Part shown: positions 9,432 to 17,528 of the stretch, in pieces
Layout: the number at the start of each line of letters is the position of its first letter
Numbering within the stretch: position 1 is the first letter of the stretch
Assembly (NCBI GenBank): GCA_035699745.1
Contig: DASSPH010000107.1
Location: 62,001 to 126,000, forward strand
DNA from: Vicinamibacterales bacterium
GTDB lineage: Bacteria > Acidobacteriota > Vicinamibacteria > Vicinamibacterales > 2-12-FULL-66-21
DNA length: 64,000 nucleotides
Direction of reading: 5' to 3'
Notes under the pieces: model-generated
Database searches by the model: none
Told to the model about the DNA's origin: nothing
The model's input: the letters and a program-made list of their open reading frames with translations, nothing else
Position numbers and translations under genes: made by a program

Positions 9432-10771
9432 TCGCGCCCGCCCGGATCGCGGCGTACGAAACCGTGCTCGCCGTCGCCGCGGGACGCGCGGACCTGCCCG
9501 CCGCGCTGGCGCACGCACGCGGCAGGCTCGGCGACGAGCGCGATCGTGCGCTCGCCGGAGAGATCGCCACCGGCACGCTCCGGTGGCAGGGGGCCTTCGA
9601 TCACGTCATCGCGCAATTCGCCGGACGCCCCGTCGCCAGGCTCGATCCCGAGATCGTCGCCATTCTGCGGACCGGGATGTTTCAGCTCCTGCACCTGGAT
9701 CGCGTGCCCGCGGCCGCGGTGGTGGACGATGCGGTGAACCTCGCGAGGAAGGCGGGCAAGAAGAGCGCCGCCGGGTTCGTCAACGCGCTGCTCCGGCGCG
9801 TGTCGCGGGAACGGGCCCGCCTGCCGATCCCCGAGGCGCCGCCGATCGACGTGCTGTCGGTGTCGCTCTCCCACCCGCGCTGGCTGTCGGCGCGCTGGCT
9901 GGAGCGGCACGGCTTCGATGCCGCCGCGCGCTGGGCCCGGTTCGACAACAGTCCGGCGCCGCTGACGCTGCGAGTGAACACGCTGAAAACGACCGCGGAG
10001 GCGCTGGTGCGCGATCTGGCTGAGGCGGGCGTCGCCACGGAGCCCGGCCGGTTCGCGCCGAACGCACTGGTCGTCACCGGCGGCAATCCCCTGCTGACGC
10101 CGCTCGCGCACGGCGGCGCGTTCGTCGTGCAGGACGAAGCCTCGCAGCTCGTCGGGGAATACGTGGATGCGGCGGGCGGCGAGACGATTCTCGACGCCTG
10201 CGCCTCGCCCGGGGGGAAGACGACGCAGATGGCGGCGGCGATGGGCGGACGCGGAACGATCGTCGCGGCCGACGTGCGCGGACGCCGGGTCGATCTGCTG
10301 GCGCGAACGGTCGCGCAGTCCGGCGCCCGCAACATCCGCGTGATCCAGGCAGACGCCCGCGCCGTGCCCGCGGGGCCGGCGGCGTTCGATGCGGTGCTGC
10401 TGGACGCGCCGTGCTCGGGGCTCGGCATCATCCGCCGCGATCCGGACGTCCGCTGGCGGCGGACCGAGGGGGATCTGGCGGTCTTCGCCGAGCGGCAGCG
10501 GGAAATGCTCGACTCGCTCGCGGCGGTCGTCCGTCCGGGCGGCCGCATCGTCTACTCCACGTGCTCGAGCGAGCCGGACGAGAACGCGGCGGTGGTCGGC
10601 GGCTTCCTGTCGGCCCATCCGGGATTTCGGCGGGAGGTTCCGCCCCGGTTCGCCGCGAGCCCGGTGCTGGCGGCGCTGCTCGACGGGGAGGGGGCGCTCG
10701 AGACCCTGCCGTTCCGGGACGGGCTGGAGGCGTTCTACGCGGTCCGGATGGTCCGGACCACGGGGTGGTAA
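9428..10771 (+). CDS. rsmB: 16S rRNA (cytosine-967 C5) methyltransferase
   Basis: The 447-residue protein joins an N-terminal NusB-like RNA-binding domain (about 1-140) to a Rossmann methyltransferase. SAM-binding L-D-A-C-A-S-P-G-G-K-T-T is near residues 255-266. The two catalytic cysteines lie in D-A-P-C-S-G-L-G (about 326-333) and Y-S-T-C-S-S-E-P-D-E-N (about 376-386). It methylates C967 of 16S rRNA with SAM. The GTG start overlaps the fmt stop (GTGA), and fmt-rsmB linkage is widely conserved. Confidence 0.96.
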   Translation: MIAPARIAAYETVLAVAAGRADLPAALAHARGRLGDERDRALAGEIATGTLRWQGAFDHVIAQFAGRPVARLDPEIVAILRTGMFQLLHLDRVPAAAVVDDAVNLARKAGKKSAAGFVNALLRRVSRERARLPIPEAPPIDVLSVSLSHPRWLSARWLERHGFDAAARWARFDNSPAPLTLRVNTLKTTAEALVRDLAEAGVATEPGRFAPNALVVTGGNPLLTPLAHGGAFVVQDEASQLVGEYVDAAGGETILDACASPGGKTTQMAAAMGGRGTIVAADVRGRRVDLLARTVAQSGARNIRVIQADARAVPAGPAAFDAVLLDAPCSGLGIIRRDPDVRWRRTEGDLAVFAERQREMLDSLAAVVRPGGRIVYSTCSSEPDENAAVVGGFLSAHPGFRREVPPRFAASPVLAALLDGEGALETLPFRDGLEAFYAVRMVRTTGW

Positions 10772-10774
10772 AGT
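10769..10774 (+). promoter_or_regulatory. -10-like TAAAGT overlapping the rsmB stop
   Basis: TAAAGT includes the rsmB TAA and ends 9 nt before the ATG of the PASTA gene, with no Shine-Dalgarno between (TAACTGTTT). It could give a leaderless internal transcript for the second half of the cluster. Hypothetical. Confidence 0.35.
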
Positions 10775-10783
10775 TAACTGTTT

Positions 10784-11515
10784 ATGGCGATTTCCACGCG
10801 GGTCTGGGGGGCCGGTAAACGGCTGCTCGTGGCCGGCGGCCTGTTCCTCACCTACGTGCTGTTCTTCGCCGCCGCCATGCGCCTGGCGATCAAGGCGCGC
10901 GACGTGGTGGTGCCGGCGTTGGACGGCAGGACGGTGACCGAGGCGACGGCGATCCTTCAGTCCGCCGGCTTGAACCTGAAGGTCGAGGAGGCCCGGCGGC
11001 CCGACCCGAAAGTGCCCGCCGGACAGATCCTGAGCCAGGACCCGCAGCCCGGGGCGTCGACGCGGCGCGAGCGCAGCGTGAAGGTGTGGGTCAGCGGCGG
11101 ACCGCAGGCCGCCACGGTGCCCGCACTGGTCGGCGAATCGGAACGCACCGCGCAGCTCCGCGCGGCGCAGGACGGGCTGCAGCTGGCGTCGATCGCGGAA
11201 ATCCGTTCCGGCGACTACACCGCCGGTACGGTCGTCGCGCAGAATCCGGCGCCGAAGCAGCGCACGCCGACGGGCGCGCAAATGGCGCTCCTGATCAACC
11301 GCGGCGAACGCGGCGCGACCTACGTCATGCCCGATCTGATCGGCGTGAACGGCGATCGCGCCGCCGACCTGCTGCGCTCCCGCGGCTTTCGGGTGTCGGT
11401 CGTCGGCGACCATCCGTATCCGGGCGTGCCCGCCGGCATCGTGCTGCGGCAGAGTCCCCAGGGGGGCTTTCAGATCGGCCCCAGCGATCCGATCTCGCTC
11501 GAGGTGAGTCGCTGA
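10784..11515 (+). CDS. Membrane-anchored triple-PASTA protein (no kinase domain)
   Basis: The 243-residue product has a short cytoplasmic start, one transmembrane helix (about 15-33) and three extracytoplasmic PASTA repeats. These open V-V-V-P-A-L-D-G (about 42), A-T-V-P-A-L-V-G (about 108) and Y-V-M-P-D-L-I-G (about 181), each with the typical P-x-G-x-I/V-L/V-x-Q-x-P motif. PASTA domains bind peptidoglycan fragments. In Firmicutes the slot between rsmB and rpe holds the Ser/Thr kinase PrkC; here only the anchor and PASTA part is present. Any signalling role would need another protein. Position in the cluster suggests co-expression with rpe. Confidence 0.9.
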   Translation: MAISTRVWGAGKRLLVAGGLFLTYVLFFAAAMRLAIKARDVVVPALDGRTVTEATAILQSAGLNLKVEEARRPDPKVPAGQILSQDPQPGASTRRERSVKVWVSGGPQAATVPALVGESERTAQLRAAQDGLQLASIAEIRSGDYTAGTVVAQNPAPKQRTPTGAQMALLINRGERGATYVMPDLIGVNGDRAADLLRSRGFRVSVVGDHPYPGVPAGIVLRQSPQGGFQIGPSDPISLEVSR

Positions 11516-11517
11516 GC

Positions 11518-12201
11518 ATGCAGCCCGCCGGTACGCTTCAGATTGCCCCGTCGCTGCTCTCCGCCGATTTCGCGGCGCTCGGCGAGGCCATCGCCGCCGC
11601 GGAGCGGGGCGGCGCGGATCTGATCCATGTCGACGTGATGGACGGACACTTCGTGCCGAACATCACCATCGGCCCGCCGGTCGTGAAGTCGCTGAAGCGG
11701 GTCTCGCGGCTTCCGCTCGACGTCCACCTGATGATCGAGGAGCCGGACCGGTACATCGACGCGTTCGTGTGCGCGGGCGCGAACAGCGTCACGGTTCACG
11801 CCGAGGCGGCGGTCCACCTGCATCGCACGGTTCACTTGATCCGATCCCTCGGAGCCAAGGCGGGCGTGGCGCTGAACCCGGCGACGCCGGTGGGCGCGCT
11901 GGAGGAGATTGCCGGCGACGTGGACTACGTCCTCGTGATGACGGTGAATCCGGGGTTCGGCGGCCAGACCTTCATCCCGCGGTCGGAGTCTAAAGTGCGT
12001 GCCGTCCGCGAACTGCTGCGCCGCGCCGGGAGCCGCGCGCCGATCGAGGTGGACGGCGGCATCGACGTCCACACCGCGCCGGGGATCGTCGCCGCCGGCG
12101 CAGACATCCTGGTGGCAGGCAACGCGATCTTCGGATCCGCGGATCCGGTACGCGCGATTCACGATCTCCGCGCCGCCGCGCGTGCGGCGGTCGGCTCGTG
12201 A
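11518..12201 (+). CDS. rpe: Ribulose-phosphate 3-epimerase
   Basis: This 227-residue TIM-barrel enzyme interconverts ribulose-5-phosphate and xylulose-5-phosphate in the pentose phosphate pathway. Signatures are A-P-S-L-L-S-A-D-F, H-V-D-V-M-D-G-H-F-V-P-N (metal and catalytic Asp), D-V-H-L-M-I-E, V-N-P-G-F-G-G-Q and the second catalytic Asp in E-V-D-G-G-I. The ATG at 11518 lies 2 bp after the PASTA stop and matches the family N-terminus. It overlaps the next gene by 4 bp. Confidence 0.97.
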   Translation: MQPAGTLQIAPSLLSADFAALGEAIAAAERGGADLIHVDVMDGHFVPNITIGPPVVKSLKRVSRLPLDVHLMIEEPDRYIDAFVCAGANSVTVHAEAAVHLHRTVHLIRSLGAKAGVALNPATPVGALEEIAGDVDYVLVMTVNPGFGGQTFIPRSESKVRAVRELLRRAGSRAPIEVDGGIDVHTAPGIVAAGADILVAGNAIFGSADPVRAIHDLRAAARAAVGS

Positions 12202-12596
12202 TGCCGGCGTCGGTCTCCACCCTTCGGGTTCGCTACGCCGAAACCGATAAGATGGGGGTTGTCTACTACGCGAACTATCTCGTCTGGTTCGAAGTGGGAC
12301 GCGCCGATCTGCTGCGATCGCTCGGCTGGACCTACCGCGAGATGGAAACCGAAGGCATCTCCCTGCCGGTGATCGAAGCGCATTGCGAGTATCTGCGCCC
12401 GGCGCGGTACGATGACGAGATCGAGGTGAGGACGGAAGGGCGGATGCTGTCACCCGTTCGGATGGAGTTTCGTTACCAGATCGTGAAAGCGGCCGACCAG
12501 ACCGTCGCCGCCGCCGGACGCACCGTGCACGCCTCGCTCGATCCGTCGGGGCGCCCCTGCCGGCTGCCGGCGCGCGTGCGGGAGGCGTTCGCATGA
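12198..12596 (+). CDS. ybgC: YbgC-type acyl-CoA thioesterase (4HBT hotdog fold)
   Basis: The 132-residue hotdog-fold protein has the 4HBT signature R-Y-A-E-T-D-K-M-G-V-V-Y-Y-A-N-Y near residues 13-28; the Asp is catalytic in relatives. Family members hydrolyse short acyl-CoA or acyl-ACP thioesters, and in many Gram-negatives the gene sits with tol-pal envelope genes. Here a sugar epimerase and bamD follow, also envelope functions. The GTG at 12198 gives a 4-bp overlap with rpe; the ATG at 12201 is an alternative. Confidence 0.9.
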   Translation: MMPASVSTLRVRYAETDKMGVVYYANYLVWFEVGRADLLRSLGWTYREMETEGISLPVIEAHCEYLRPARYDDEIEVRTEGRMLSPVRMEFRYQIVKAADQTVAAAGRTVHASLDPSGRPCRLPARVREAFA

Positions 12597-13540
12597 AGGC
12601 GCTGGTCACCGGCGCGGCGGGGTTCATCGGCTCGCATCTCGCTTCCGCCCTGCTCGACGGCGGAGCGACGGTGGTCGGCGTCGACGCCTTCACCGACTAC
12701 TACGGCCGTGCGCTCAAGGAGCGCAATCTCGACGAGAACCGGCGCCGGTCCGGCTTCCGGTTCGTCGAAGCGGCGCTGCAGGATACCGACCTGGCGGCGC
12801 TGCTCGACGGAATGACGCACGTCTTCCACCTCGCCGCCCAGGCCGGCGTGCGCAAGAGCTGGGGGCGCGACTTCCGCACCTATACCGACAACAACGTCGA
12901 CGCGACGCAGAAGCTGCTCGAGGCGTGCGTCGGCCGCCCGCTCCACCGGTTCGTGCACGCGTCGAGCTCGTCGGTGTACGGCGACCGCGCGCCGATTCCG
13001 ATGAAGGAAGACGCGCTGCCGCAGCCGGTATCACCTTACGGGGTCACCAAGATGGCGGCCGAGCAGTTGGGCTATCTGTACCACGTGAACTACGGCGTTC
13101 CGGCCGTGGCGATGCGCTACTTCACCGTGTACGGGCCGCGGCAGCGCCCCGACATGGCGTTCAACCGCTTCATCCGCGCCGCGCTGGACGGCAAGCCGAT
13201 CACGCTCTACGGCGACGGTGAACAGACGCGCGACTTCACGTTCGTGGCCGACGCCGTCGCGGCGACGGTCGCGGCCGGCGAGCGCGGCGTGCCGGGAACC
13301 GCCTACAACATCGGCGGCGGCGCGCGCGTCTCGATGAACCAGGTGCTGCAGATCATCGAACGCGTGCACGGCCGTGCGCTGACCGTGAACCGCGAACCGG
13401 CGCAGAAGGGGGACATGCGCGACACCTACGCCGACACGTCCCTGGCGCGCCGCGACCTGGGATTCGCCCCGACGGTTTCGCTCGAAGAAGGGATCCGGGC
13501 CGAGTACGAGTGGCTGGCGAAGTCACCGGCGCTCGCATGA
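12593..13540 (+). CDS. NAD-dependent sugar-nucleotide epimerase/dehydratase (UDP-glucuronate 4-epimerase-like)
   Basis: This 315-residue extended short-chain dehydrogenase has the NAD-binding T-G-A-A-G-F-I-G (7-14), active-site S-S-S-S-V-Y-G (about 123-129) and the catalytic pair Y-G-V-T-K (about 149-153). The segment A-G-V-R-x-S-W is typical of UDP-glucuronate 4-epimerases, as is R-Y-F-T-V-Y-G-P-R-Q-R-P-D-M-A. A nucleotide-sugar role for surface polysaccharide is likely; the exact substrate is not certain. It overlaps ybgC and bamD by 4 bp each. Confidence 0.9.
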   Translation: MKALVTGAAGFIGSHLASALLDGGATVVGVDAFTDYYGRALKERNLDENRRRSGFRFVEAALQDTDLAALLDGMTHVFHLAAQAGVRKSWGRDFRTYTDNNVDATQKLLEACVGRPLHRFVHASSSSVYGDRAPIPMKEDALPQPVSPYGVTKMAAEQLGYLYHVNYGVPAVAMRYFTVYGPRQRPDMAFNRFIRAALDGKPITLYGDGEQTRDFTFVADAVAATVAAGERGVPGTAYNIGGGARVSMNQVLQIIERVHGRALTVNREPAQKGDMRDTYADTSLARRDLGFAPTVSLEEGIRAEYEWLAKSPALA

Positions 13541-14337
13541 CACCCATGACGAAGTTGAGATTCTCCATCGTGATCCTGCTTGCGGCGCTGGCGTCTGCCT
13601 GCGCGAGCGGCGGCCCGCGGCAGCCCCCCGCGGGTACGACCGAGCCGGACAAGTTCCTCTTCGAGCGCGGCACCGACAACCTCGGGCGCAAGCGCTGGAT
13701 CTACGCGCGCGAGTACTTCCGGCAGCTCGTCGACAGCTATCCGACCAGCCGCTATCGCGCCGACGCCAAACTCGGGATCGGCGACTCGTATCTCGGCGAG
13801 CGGTCCGCGGAGTCGTACGTGCTCGCGATCAACGAGTATCGCGAGTTCCTGAACTTCTATCCGACCCACGAGCGGGCGCACTACGCCCAGTACCAGCTCG
13901 CGATGGCGTACTTCAACCAGATGCGCTCGCCGATGCGGGACCAGACGGAGACGCGCGACGCGATCCGCGAGCTGACGACCTACGTGACCCGCTTCGCCGA
14001 CAAGCCGCTGATCGGCGAAGCACGGCAGAAGCTCCGCGCCGCGAAGGACCGCCTGGCCGACTGGGACGTCGGCGTCGCCGTCCACTACTACCGCATCAAG
14101 TGGTACCCCGGAGTGATCAACCGTCTCCAGCCGCTGTTGAAGGAAGACCCCGAGTACACCCGCCGCGACTCGGTCTTCTGGTACCTCGGGGAGTCGTTCC
14201 TCAAGGTCCAGCGCCCGGCCGAGGCGCTGCCCTACTACGAGCGGCTGCTCAAGGAATTCGAGCAGAGCGAGCATCTCGACGACGCGCAGAAGCGGGTGGC
14301 GGAGATCAAGGCGGCGCAGCCCGCCATCGCGAAATAG
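13537..14337 (+). CDS. bamD: BamD-like outer membrane assembly lipoprotein
   Basis: The 266-residue product has a signal peptide with lipobox A-S-A-C (Cys near residue 21). TPR-like pairs follow: W-I-Y-A-R-E-Y-F-R-Q-L-V-D-S-Y-P, then repeats with E-F-L-N-F-Y-P-T-H and A-Y-F-N-Q-M-R. This is the architecture of BamD/YfiO, the lipoprotein that works with BamA to insert outer-membrane beta-barrels. The ATG at 13537 overlaps the epimerase stop by 4 bp and gives a compact signal peptide. The gene implies a Gram-negative envelope. Confidence 0.9.
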   Translation: MTPMTKLRFSIVILLAALASACASGGPRQPPAGTTEPDKFLFERGTDNLGRKRWIYAREYFRQLVDSYPTSRYRADAKLGIGDSYLGERSAESYVLAINEYREFLNFYPTHERAHYAQYQLAMAYFNQMRSPMRDQTETRDAIRELTTYVTRFADKPLIGEARQKLRAAKDRLADWDVGVAVHYYRIKWYPGVINRLQPLLKEDPEYTRRDSVFWYLGESFLKVQRPAEALPYYERLLKEFEQSEHLDDAQKRVAEIKAAQPAIAK

Positions 14338-14401
14338 ACTTTCCGCCCGGGAGGTTTGGCCTTAGGATACGTGCGGACGCGCCAGCCATTGGAGGGTAGA
14401 G

Positions 14402-15628
14402 ATGCCCGTGTCCCGCCGCGGTTTCCTTCGCATCGCCGGGACGGCTGACGCCGCCCTCTTCTCGGGTGCAGTGATCTCGGCACGAGGGCTCGAAGCCCAT
14501 CTCGCCGAGGCGCAGGCCCAGGGGCAGCGCGCCCGCCCCGTGCTTCCCCCCGGGGTCGACGAAATCCGCATCAGCAGCAACGAGAATCCGCTCGGCCCTG
14601 GCAGGGCGGCGCTCGAGGCCATGCTCCGCAAGTTCCCCGAGGCGGGCCGCTACCCTTTCAACAGCACGCCTGCGGACGCGGATCTCGCCGCGGCAATCGC
14701 CGCCAGGCACAAAGTCAAGACCGAGAGCATCGTCGTCGGCGCCGGATCGCAGGAGATTCTGAAGAACGCCGTACGCGCGTTCGTCGGTCCCGCGCGCGGC
14801 CTCGTGACGGCGCTGCCGACGTTCGAGAACTGCACCAACTACGCGAAGCGCCACAACCTCCCGCTCACCGAAGTGCGCGTCGATTCCGCGCTCCGGCTCG
14901 ACGTCGAAGGGATGATTGCCGCCGCGCCCAGGGGCGGTCCCGAAGCGGCCGGTCCGGCCGGACTGGTCTTCTTCAACAACCCGAACAACCCGACCGCCAC
15001 GGTGCACGGCGCCAAGACGGTCGCCGACATGGTTGAACGGATCCGCGCCGCATCGCCCGACACCGTGATCCTCATCGACGAGGCGTACCACGAGTACGTG
15101 ACCGACCCGTCGTATGCGACGGCGATCCCGCTGGCGCTGTCGACGCCGAACGTGATCGTGGCACGCACCTTCTCGAAGGCGTACGGGATGGCCGGGATGC
15201 GCATCGGCTACGCCGTCGGCACCGCCGACACGATCAAGCGGCTCGCCCGCTTCAAGATGCCGTACAACATCAGCGTCTTCGGCGTCGCCGCGGCGATCGC
15301 GGCGCTCGGCGACAACCGCCATCTCGAGGACGAGCGCAGGCGCAACACCGCCGTCCGCGCCTTCACGGCGAAGGCGCTGCAGGACATGGGAGCGAAGCCG
15401 GCCGACTCGCAGGGGAACTTCCTGTTCGTCGACATCGGCGGTCCGGTGAAGGATTTCCGCGAGGCGTGTGCGAAGGCCGGAGTGATGGTCGGCCGCGACT
15501 TCCCGCCCTACGAAAAGAGCCACTGCCGGATTTCGATCGGTACGCTCGACGAGATGAAGAAGGCGGTCGAGGTCTTCCGTGCCGTACTCAAACCGTTGAC
15601 GACGAGCGCCCAGAAAGACGTGAGGTAA
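14402..15628 (+). CDS. Tat-exported PLP aminotransferase, HisC-like (copy 1)
   Basis: This 408-residue fold-type I aminotransferase resembles histidinol-phosphate aminotransferase: S-S-N-E-N-P-L-G-P-G, N-N-P-N-N-P-T-A, L-I-D-E-A-Y and the PLP Lys in T-F-S-K-A-Y-G-M-A-G (near residue 259). It begins with a twin-arginine signal, S-R-R-G-F-L-R-I-A-G, followed by a hydrophobic run and A-x-A-like sites, so it should fold with PLP in the cytoplasm and be exported. A strong GGAGG lies upstream of the ATG. No his biosynthesis genes are nearby. The substrate is unknown. It forms a tandem pair with the next gene, 9 bp away. Confidence 0.9.
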   Translation: MPVSRRGFLRIAGTADAALFSGAVISARGLEAHLAEAQAQGQRARPVLPPGVDEIRISSNENPLGPGRAALEAMLRKFPEAGRYPFNSTPADADLAAAIAARHKVKTESIVVGAGSQEILKNAVRAFVGPARGLVTALPTFENCTNYAKRHNLPLTEVRVDSALRLDVEGMIAAAPRGGPEAAGPAGLVFFNNPNNPTATVHGAKTVADMVERIRAASPDTVILIDEAYHEYVTDPSYATAIPLALSTPNVIVARTFSKAYGMAGMRIGYAVGTADTIKRLARFKMPYNISVFGVAAAIAALGDNRHLEDERRRNTAVRAFTAKALQDMGAKPADSQGNFLFVDIGGPVKDFREACAKAGVMVGRDFPPYEKSHCRISIGTLDEMKKAVEVFRAVLKPLTTSAQKDVR

Positions 15629-15637
15629 GGGGCCGCC

Positions 15638-16804
15638 ATGCTGACACGACGCCGCTTCGTGCACACTCTCGGGCTCGGCGCCGCCGCCTGCGTCGGTGCG
15701 CGCGGGCGGGAGAACGCCATCTGGTCGGCGCTCGAAACCCCGCTCGAAGCGGTCGAGCGCGGCGTGATCTGTCTCTCGAGCAACGAGAACCCGCTCGGTC
15801 CCGGTCCCGCGGTCCTCGACGCCATCAAAGCGGCGTTCGGCCCCGCGGGAGCGACGCCGGGGCGCTACTCCGGCAGCGCGCGCGACCTGATCGACGCCCT
15901 GGCGACACGCCTCGCCGTGAAGCCGGAGAACATCGTGCTCGGCTGCGGCTCGACGCAGATCCTGCGCTCGTGCACGCACCTGTTCACGGCGAAGGACAAG
16001 CCGCTGGTCGGCACCATTCCAACCTACGAGGAGTGCGCCGGCTACGCCGAGATGATGGGACATCCCGTCCGTCCGGTTGCGCTCGACGCCAGCCTCGAGG
16101 TCGATCTCGGGACGCTCGCGGCCGCGGCGAAGGGGTCGGGGCTGGTGTTCTACTGCAATCCGAACAACCCCACCGCCACGTACGTCGGCGCCCGTGCGAC
16201 CCGCGAGTTCCTCGCCCGCGTCAACCGCGAGTCGCCGGACACGACAGTGCTGGTCGACGAGGCCTACTACGACTACGTCACCGATCCGGATCACGCGACG
16301 CACATTCCGATCGCGGTGGAGAACCCGCGCGTGATCGTCGCGCGCACGTTCTCGAAGGCCTACGGCATGGCCGGCCTGCGGATCGGCTACGCCGTGGGGC
16401 ATCCCGAGACGATCAAGCAGATGGCCGAATGGGATGCGGGCTCGGGCACCAGCTCGCTCAACGTCCTCGCGATGCGCGCGGCGATCGCCGCCACGGAGCG
16501 CGAGGAGTCCTTCGTCGCCAGCGAACGCGCCCGCAACAAGGACGTGCGCGACTTCACGATGAAGTGGTTCGCCGACCGCGGCATGACGCCCACCCGCTCG
16601 CAGGCCAACTTCATGTTCGTCAACATCGGCCGCCCGGTGAAGGAATTCCGCGACGCCTGCGCCAGGCAGGGGGTCAAGGTCGCGCGCGACTTCCCGCCGT
16701 TCGAGAAGACGCACTGCCGCATCTCGTTCGGGACGATGGACGAGATGAAGAAGGCTGTCGCGGTGTTCGACCGGATCCTCGGGAAGAAGGCCGCCGCCGC
16801 GTAG
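15638..16804 (+). CDS. Tat-exported PLP aminotransferase, HisC-like (copy 2)
   Basis: This 388-residue paralogue of the preceding gene keeps the same core: S-S-N-E-N-P-L-G-P-G, C-N-P-N-N-P-T-A-T, L-V-D-E-A-Y-Y-D-Y-V and the PLP Lys in T-F-S-K-A-Y-G-M-A-G (near residue 240). Its N-terminus also has a twin-arginine motif (T-R-R-R-F-V-H-T-L-G) before a hydrophobic Ala-rich stretch. The two copies share the A-R-D-F-P-P / H-C-R-I-S C-terminal signature. Tandem duplication followed by divergence is likely. Together they may process an amino compound in the periplasm; this is inference. Confidence 0.9.
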   Translation: MLTRRRFVHTLGLGAAACVGARGRENAIWSALETPLEAVERGVICLSSNENPLGPGPAVLDAIKAAFGPAGATPGRYSGSARDLIDALATRLAVKPENIVLGCGSTQILRSCTHLFTAKDKPLVGTIPTYEECAGYAEMMGHPVRPVALDASLEVDLGTLAAAAKGSGLVFYCNPNNPTATYVGARATREFLARVNRESPDTTVLVDEAYYDYVTDPDHATHIPIAVENPRVIVARTFSKAYGMAGLRIGYAVGHPETIKQMAEWDAGSGTSSLNVLAMRAAIAATEREESFVASERARNKDVRDFTMKWFADRGMTPTRSQANFMFVNIGRPVKEFRDACARQGVKVARDFPPFEKTHCRISFGTMDEMKKAVAVFDRILGKKAAAA

Positions 16805-16811
16805 ACCGGGC

Positions 16812-17528
16812 TCAACGGACGGCGTTCGAGATCCGCACCGCCGCTTCCCGAAGCGCCTCGTCGCCCGCGAGAACGAATCCCTGCGTCGGCAGCGCGAGCT
16901 GCTCCAGGCTGCTGCGGCGGGCGTTCACGACGCGAATCCATTCCGCATCGCCGGCCGGCGGAGGAGGCATCTGCGCGGTCCGTACCGTCCCAAGATCCAA
17001 CGCGATCAGCCGGACGTCGCGGCGCCACGCCTCTCTCAGAAAGTCGCTGGTCTCGTCGACGGCGCCGTCGATCACGTCGAACCCGTTGCCGATGTAGAGC
17101 ATGATGCACGGGCGCGGGTCGTGCTGCGGCGCAATCGACAGGAGCGCGGCGGCGGCTTTCATGGTGACCTGCGCCCTGTAAGCGAGCTCCCCCGCGGCTT
17201 CCGGCATGCGCCGGACGTCGGCGAACCTGATTGCGCTGCCGCTGATGCGTCGGACACCCTGTTCGAGATCGGCCTTGCCGGCGAGCAAGCCGATCGAGAG
17301 GCGCGACGGCCCGGTCGTTCGGGCCGCGAAGGCATCCTCCTCCCGGACCAGATCTCTCACCAGCGACGCGAGCCAGGTTCGAACCACGCCGGTCGTTCGG
17401 AAGTCGATGTGAAGGTCATCGACGAGGAACAGCCACACCACGCCGGGGCTGCGACCCGCCGTGGCTGCCGCCGGCAGCACGGCGCCGGCCGCCAGACACG
17501 CCGCGATGGCGCACGCGGCAATCTTCAT
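16812..17528 (-). CDS. Small secreted VWA-like protein
   Basis: The 238-residue product has a signal peptide (M-K-I-A-A-C-A-I..A-A-A) and then V-V-W-L-F-L-V-D-D-L-H-I-D-F, a beta-strand and loop like the first strand of VWA domains. A later strand reads C-I-M-L-Y-I-G-N-G. The MIDAS DxSxS is replaced by D-D-L-H-I, so metal binding is doubtful. It resembles the 'VWFA-related' secreted family of Acidobacteria. The ATG at 17528 overlaps the stop of the upstream NHL gene by 4 bp, and the gene is last in that operon. Its role is unknown; it may bind or present the propeller proteins. Confidence 0.7.
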   Translation of the reverse strand: MKIAACAIAACLAAGAVLPAAATAGRSPGVVWLFLVDDLHIDFRTTGVVRTWLASLVRDLVREEDAFAARTTGPSRLSIGLLAGKADLEQGVRRISGSAIRFADVRRMPEAAGELAYRAQVTMKAAAALLSIAPQHDPRPCIMLYIGNGFDVIDGAVDETSDFLREAWRRDVRLIALDLGTVRTAQMPPPPAGDAEWIRVVNARRSSLEQLALPTQGFVLAGDEALREAAVRISNAVR

